Shown here one piece after another: positions 6,300 to 9,407 of a stretch of 9,407 nt of DNA. The first letter of the stretch is position 1. Every line of letters begins with the position of its first letter. Position numbers and translations under genes: made by a program. The notes beneath the pieces were generated by a model. It was not told the DNA's origin. It did not search any database and saw nothing but the letters and a program-made list of their open reading frames with translations. Origin of the DNA: a bacterium (GTDB lineage: Bacteria > Zhuqueibacterota > Zhuqueibacteria > Residuimicrobiales > Residuimicrobiaceae); the NCBI GenBank assembly GCA_012523655.1, contig JAAYTV010000294.1:1-9407 (forward strand), written 5' to 3'.

Positions 6300-8258
6300 T
6301 CAGGCGGCCGCCCGCGGCAGCCGGAGCGTGAACGTCGTGCCGGCTGAAACCTGGCTCTGCACATGGATCGTCCCATGATGCTTGACGACGATGCTGTACA
6401 CCACCGAGAGGCCGAGCCCAGTGCCTTTTTTATCCAATTTGGTGGTAAAGAACGGATCGAATATTCTGCTCATGTGTTCTCTGGGAATGCCCTCGCCGGT
6501 GTCCTGAATCTCTATCTCCACCTGATCGACGCTTTTCTGCCTGCTGCGCACGAACAGCTCGCCCCCTTTCGGCATCGCCTGCGCCGCATTGATCAGAATG
6601 TTCAACAGCACCTGCTGCATCTGTTTCAAGTCCGCCTGGATAAACTCATCGGGCTCTGGATAGGTTTCGGTGATATGAATGTTCTGCAGCTCGAACTGAT
6701 GGCTCAAAAGAAAAAGCGATTTCTTGATCAGTTCGGTCACTGATATCCGGGTCACGTCCGGATCGGTCGGGCGGGCGAAATCAAGCAGCTCTTTGACGAT
6801 CTCGGAGACGCGGCGCATCTCCGTCTCCATAATATCCAGGTAGCGCAGGATGCCGGAAAGCGTCTGCTCGGGCAGCTGTTCTTGCACTTTTTTCTTCATC
6901 AGCTTGACATAGTTGAGCACTCCGGCCACGGGATTGTTGATCTCGTGCGCCACGCCCGCCGCCACTTCGCCCATGGAGGTCAACCGCGCGGCGTGGATCA
7001 ACCGCTCCTGCGCCTCCAGAACCTCCCGGTTCATCTTTTCCAGGCGGTCGATTAAAAACGGCAGACACATCTCCACTTCGGCGCGGCCCTGATATACCGC
7101 GATGGCCTTTTCGCGGCAGCTGGCATAGCCGCACGCCCCGCAATTCAGCTCGTCCGAAGGGCTGTGTTTGTCGATTTGCAGAAAAATTTTAGCAATATCC
7201 TCCTCAGACGGCAGCGGCAGATACTGCGCCTCGCGCGTAAACCGACGGGTCATATCAACCGCGTCGTACGCCGGCGGCGTTTTGTTTTTATCCAGCCACC
7301 TGCGGCTGTAATTGGCGACGATATCCTTGCGCAAATAAACCGAAAGGCCGCTGTTCATCGCCGGTCCGTCGATGCATCCCTGACAGAACAAAAGATCAAG
7401 GATACGCGCCTCCATCGTTCCCTGCTCCACATGCCGCAGCACCTCCAGCACCCGCTCCGAGCCTTCCGCTACAATCACCTCGTTGCTGAGCAGATCATGG
7501 ACCAGCTCGGTGCTGCGCAACAGCCCGCCTGAGACCGGAAAGATGCTGCCCAGCTGCGGCCAGGGACGATCCAGTTCCCGTTCGCTTTGTTCTGAGAGGG
7601 TTATTCCTTTCATCTCCAGCAGCTGATTCAACTCGTGAAACGTCAGCACCTCATCGATCACTCCGCTGACTTTGGGGTCGTTTTTCTCCTTTTTTTTTGC
7701 GATGCACGGTCCGATAAAGACAATGGGCCCGTTGAAGGAATACGTACGACGAAGTAAACGGCCGGTCGCAATCATGGGCGATACGATCGGCGCAGTGAAC
7801 AGCAGCAGGGAAGGTTGGTGTTTTTCAATGTAGCTGACCACCGCCGGGCAGGAGGTGGTGATCAGCGTGGCATAGGACTGTTTCTGATAAAGCTCGCGAA
7901 ACGCACGCGCCACCAAATCAGCGCCTACGGCGACGGAGAACACCTTGCTGAACCCCGCGGCCGCCACCGCCGCTATGATCTGCTCCGCCCTGGCCTCCGG
8001 ATAGGCGGCCGGAAAGGAGGGCGCTAAAATCGCATACACCGGTTCGCCGCTCTGCAAGAACTGCGCAGTCCGTTCCACACCGCTTTCGATTTTTTTCGCC
8101 TTTTGCGCACAAACGCGCACGCAACGACCGCACCCGATACAGCGCTCTTGAATGACCATGGCCTGACCGCGCTCGATGCGGATAGCCTTAGCCGGGCAAT
8201 TGCGGATGCACGAGTAGCAACGCCGACAGCGATCTTTAATGGTTTCAACGACGGGAAT
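6300..8258 (-). CDS. Fe-S/[FeFe]-hydrogenase-like sensor histidine kinase 1 (probable AUU start)
   Basis: A 652-residue paralogue of the kinase encoded at 5731-3746. Two [4Fe-4S] motifs (Cys11/14/17/21 and Cys40/43/46/50) are followed by the H-cluster-like domain: TTSCPAV (Cys137), GPCIAKKKE (Cys185) and FCQGCIDGP (Cys292, Cys295). Next come the four-Cys domain (NCGACGYASC, 373-381, plus Cys398), a coiled coil (about 403-424), HisKA (His438 in VAHEINNP) and an ATPase domain (NILINAAQAM, DTGEGI, GTGLGL). The catalytic proton-transfer Cys is Ser here and the last motif is CxxC, so redox or H2 sensing is more likely than turnover. The first ATG (8159) would remove the first Fe-S motif. The frame is coding back to a stop at 8274-8276 with no ATG, GTG or TTG, and ATT at 8256-8258 lies 7 bases after GGGAAGGA. 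It follows the hydrogenase small subunit by 39 bases. Confidence 0.92.
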   Translation of the reverse strand: MPVVETIKDRCRRCYSCIRNCPAKAIRIERGQAMVIQERCIGCGRCVRVCAQKAKKIESGVERTAQFLQSGEPVYAILAPSFPAAYPEARAEQIIAAVAAAGFSKVFSVAVGADLVARAFRELYQKQSYATLITTSCPAVVSYIEKHQPSLLLFTAPIVSPMIATGRLLRRTYSFNGPIVFIGPCIAKKKEKNDPKVSGVIDEVLTFHELNQLLEMKGITLSEQSERELDRPWPQLGSIFPVSGGLLRSTELVHDLLSNEVIVAEGSERVLEVLRHVEQGTMEARILDLLFCQGCIDGPAMNSGLSVYLRKDIVANYSRRWLDKNKTPPAYDAVDMTRRFTREAQYLPLPSEEDIAKIFLQIDKHSPSDELNCGACGYASCREKAIAVYQGRAEVEMCLPFLIDRLEKMNREVLEAQERLIHAARLTSMGEVAAGVAHEINNPVAGVLNYVKLMKKKVQEQLPEQTLSGILRYLDIMETEMRRVSEIVKELLDFARPTDPDVTRISVTELIKKSLFLLSHQFELQNIHITETYPEPDEFIQADLKQMQQVLLNILINAAQAMPKGGELFVRSRQKSVDQVEIEIQDTGEGIPREHMSRIFDPFFTTKLDKKGTGLGLSVVYSIVVKHHGTIHVQSQVSAGTTFTLRLPRAAA

Positions 8259-8273
8259 GGCGGTATCCTTCCC
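8256..8273 (-). promoter_or_regulatory. Ribosome-binding site and probable AUU start codon
   Basis: The minus strand reads GGGAAGGA (8273-8266), seven bases, then ATT (8258-8256). This is a strong Shine-Dalgarno at the ideal distance from the rare start codon AUU. An in-frame TAA at 8276-8274 rules out any start further upstream, and no ATG, GTG or TTG occurs until 8159, after the first Fe-S cysteine motif. The position also matches, within one residue, the start of the paralogous kinase. AUU starts are known from infC and pcnB, where they limit expression. Confidence 0.6.
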
Positions 8274-8297
8274 TTAAAACACCCCCGCGATCGGCCT

Positions 8298-8813
8298 TCA
8301 TTCAGACCGGGGAGATCCAACCGGAGAGATCATAGGCAGCGAGTCTTCTTCGAAAAGGGGTAGATCCTCTTTCTTTTTGGCGGAGACCTGTTTGGGCGCC
8401 AACCCCAGCGCTACAGCCACGCCGTACAAAATCGCCTCTGGCCGGGGAGGACAACCGGGCACATAAAAATTGACCGGGATGACCTTGTCAACGCCGCCGT
8501 ACATATTATAGCTGTCATAGAATACATCGCCGCCACAGGCGCAGGAGCCGATGGCGAAAACCAGCTTGGGATTCGGCGTAGCGCGAAAAAGCCGGCGCAA
8601 AGCAGGCGCAATTTGTCGGCTCACGCCGCCGATCACCAGCAGCACGTCAGCATGGCGCGGCGAGCCGATCAGCTTGATGCCGAACCGTTCCGCATCATAA
8701 TAGGGCGTGAGCACATTGATGATCTCTATGTCGCAACCATTGCAGGCCGCGCAGTTGGTGTGGTAGACCCACAGGGATTTGGGAAAAGCTTTGCTGGCCA
8801 GATTTTTCAGCAT
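8298..8813 (-). CDS. Membrane-bound [NiFe]-hydrogenase small subunit (NuoB/EchC/MbhJ-like)
   Basis: A 171-residue protein of the NuoB-like family that carries the [4Fe-4S] cluster next to the active site and passes electrons between the catalytic large subunit and the ferredoxin-like subunits, on the cytoplasmic side of the membrane complex. The cluster ligands are visible as Cys24 and Cys27 (CNGCDIEI), Cys91 (IGSC) and Cys121 (PGCPPRPEAI). The CxxC form, rather than the adjacent Cys-Cys of respiratory complex I, and the TPYYDAERFG...GSPRHADVLLV segments place it with group 4 hydrogenases (Mbh/Ech/formate hydrogenlyase type) or the related Mbx. The last 30 residues are a charged, proline-containing tail beyond the usual fold. 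The ATG at 8811-8813 has AGAGG 6 bases upstream and lies 46 bases after the membrane subunit gene. The large subunit that usually follows is not here; a sensor kinase gene follows instead. Confidence 0.88.
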   Translation of the reverse strand: MLKNLASKAFPKSLWVYHTNCAACNGCDIEIINVLTPYYDAERFGIKLIGSPRHADVLLVIGGVSRQIAPALRRLFRATPNPKLVFAIGSCACGGDVFYDSYNMYGGVDKVIPVNFYVPGCPPRPEAILYGVAVALGLAPKQVSAKKKEDLPLFEEDSLPMISPVGSPRSE

Positions 8814-8859
8814 GATGCGCCTCTTATCATCAATAACGAATTCATGGGGGCTGTTCAGC

Positions 8860-9407
8860 CTATTGCCCCGCGCTCCAAATCGCCAGCACCGCGTTGGTCG
8901 CCTGGTGCAGGATCGGATAAAGAAGGTTCGGATACAGTCCGATCAGCAGACACAGTCCGGCCAGAAACACCATGGCCAGGGACATCGGCCAGGGCACTTC
9001 TTTGACTGGATGCACGGTTCGGTCGTCGCCGGTTTTCCAAAACACCAAGTAAGCGGCCCGCATCAAGCAGGCCAGCGTCAACAATCCGGTGAACAACGAC
9101 AGGCCCAGAGCCCAATAGAGCCCTGCCTCGCCGATGGCGAGAAAGAGCGTAAACTTGCTGGCAAAACCATTCAAGGGCGGCATGCCGCTGATAGCCAGGG
9201 CGCCGACGATGAAGCAAAAAGCCGTGATCGGCATTTGTTTGCCCACGCCAGCCAGTTCGGAGATGCGCCTTCGGCCACGGGTCGCATACATCAGGGCGCC
9301 GACGCTGAGGAACAACAGCGCCTTGATGATCGTATGGTTCACCAGGTGAAAAAGCCCACCATAGATGCCCAGATAGGTGCCCAGGCCCAATCCCTCAAAA
9401 ACATAAC
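8860..9407 (-). CDS. Proton-translocating antiporter-like membrane subunit (NuoL/M/N-MrpD type), 5' end outside window
   Basis: The C-terminal 182 residues of a polytopic membrane protein; the frame is open to the right edge and ends at TAG 8860-8862. GGLFHLVNHTIIKALLFLSVGA holds the conserved His and Lys of the proton half-channel, and SGMPPLNGFASKFTLF holds the second conserved Lys; both are hallmarks of the Proton_antipo_M family. Four to five further hydrophobic helices follow, the last near the C-terminus (SLAMVFLAGLCLLIGLYPNL). Subunits of this type occur in complex I, Mrp antiporters and group 4 hydrogenases (MbhH, HyfB/D/F). With a hydrogenase-type small subunit directly downstream, a role in coupling ferredoxin or H2 redox chemistry to H+ or Na+ pumping is most likely. 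The exact subunit (MrpD, NuoL or NuoN type) cannot be decided from this fragment. Confidence 0.88.
   Translation of the reverse strand, partial: YVFEGLGLGTYLGIYGGLFHLVNHTIIKALLFLSVGALMYATRGRRRISELAGVGKQMPITAFCFIVGALAISGMPPLNGFASKFTLFLAIGEAGLYWALGLSLFTGLLTLACLMRAAYLVFWKTGDDRTVHPVKEVPWPMSLAMVFLAGLCLLIGLYPNLLYPILHQATNAVLAIWSAGQ

Noticed and set aside
3746..8258. Annotation of the two fusion proteins as catalytic [FeFe] hydrogenases
   Set aside because: The proton-transfer Cys is absent in both, the last motif is one residue shorter, and a full histidine kinase is attached. A sensor role fits better.
8024..8320. Minus-strand 98-codon frame bridging the hydrogenase small subunit gene and kinase 1
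   Set aside because: It covers the start region of kinase 1 in the wrong frame, without cysteine motifs. The correct frame encodes an intact Fe-S motif, so it is a shadow.
1..9407. CRISPR arrays, tRNA or rRNA genes, insertion sequences or attachment sites
   Set aside because: The window is almost fully coding on one strand; no regularly spaced repeats, transposase motifs, terminal inverted repeats or RNA gene signatures were seen.

Overview
All eleven genes in this window lie on the minus strand and are closely packed (overlaps of up to 8 bases, gaps mostly 11-90 bases). They read right to left as what looks like one long transcription unit. The Fe-S and H2 chemistry and a rubrerythrin-like protein point to an anaerobic, hydrogen-metabolising bacterium with moderately high G+C. 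The sequence alone does not fix the phylum.

Layout in transcription order. (1) 9407-8860: the 3' part of a proton-pumping membrane subunit of the NuoL/M/N-MrpD type. (2) 8813-8298: the NuoB-like small subunit of a group 4 membrane-bound [NiFe] hydrogenase or related complex. (3) 8258-6300 and 5731-3746: two paralogous soluble kinases. Each fuses a double [4Fe-4S] ferredoxin, a degenerate [FeFe]-hydrogenase H-cluster domain, a four-cysteine Fe-S domain and a complete histidine kinase. (4) 6234-5743: between them, a receiver with a C-terminal transmembrane helix. (5) 3710-3261 and 3221-2805: two stand-alone receivers with an unusual insert. (6) 2812-1310: a REC-PAS-histidine kinase. (7) 1238-900: a small DRTGG-domain protein. 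(8) 828-355: a ferritin-like diiron protein. (9) 265-1: the start of a probably exported protein resembling DUF6599.

The window therefore holds three histidine kinases and four receiver domains but no DNA-binding, AAA+, cyclic-di-GMP or other classical output domain. The simplest reading (inference) is a redox- or H2-sensing phosphorelay encoded with a membrane-bound hydrogenase or ion pump. The Fe-S/H-cluster-like modules would act as sensors. The signal may end at the membrane through the tethered receiver, or in protein-protein control, rather than at a promoter inside this window.

The most notable sequence-level points are these: the probable AUU start codon of the first Fe-S kinase, the matching departures from the catalytic H-cluster motifs in both kinases, the membrane-anchored receiver, and the absence of a hydrogenase large subunit directly after the small subunit.
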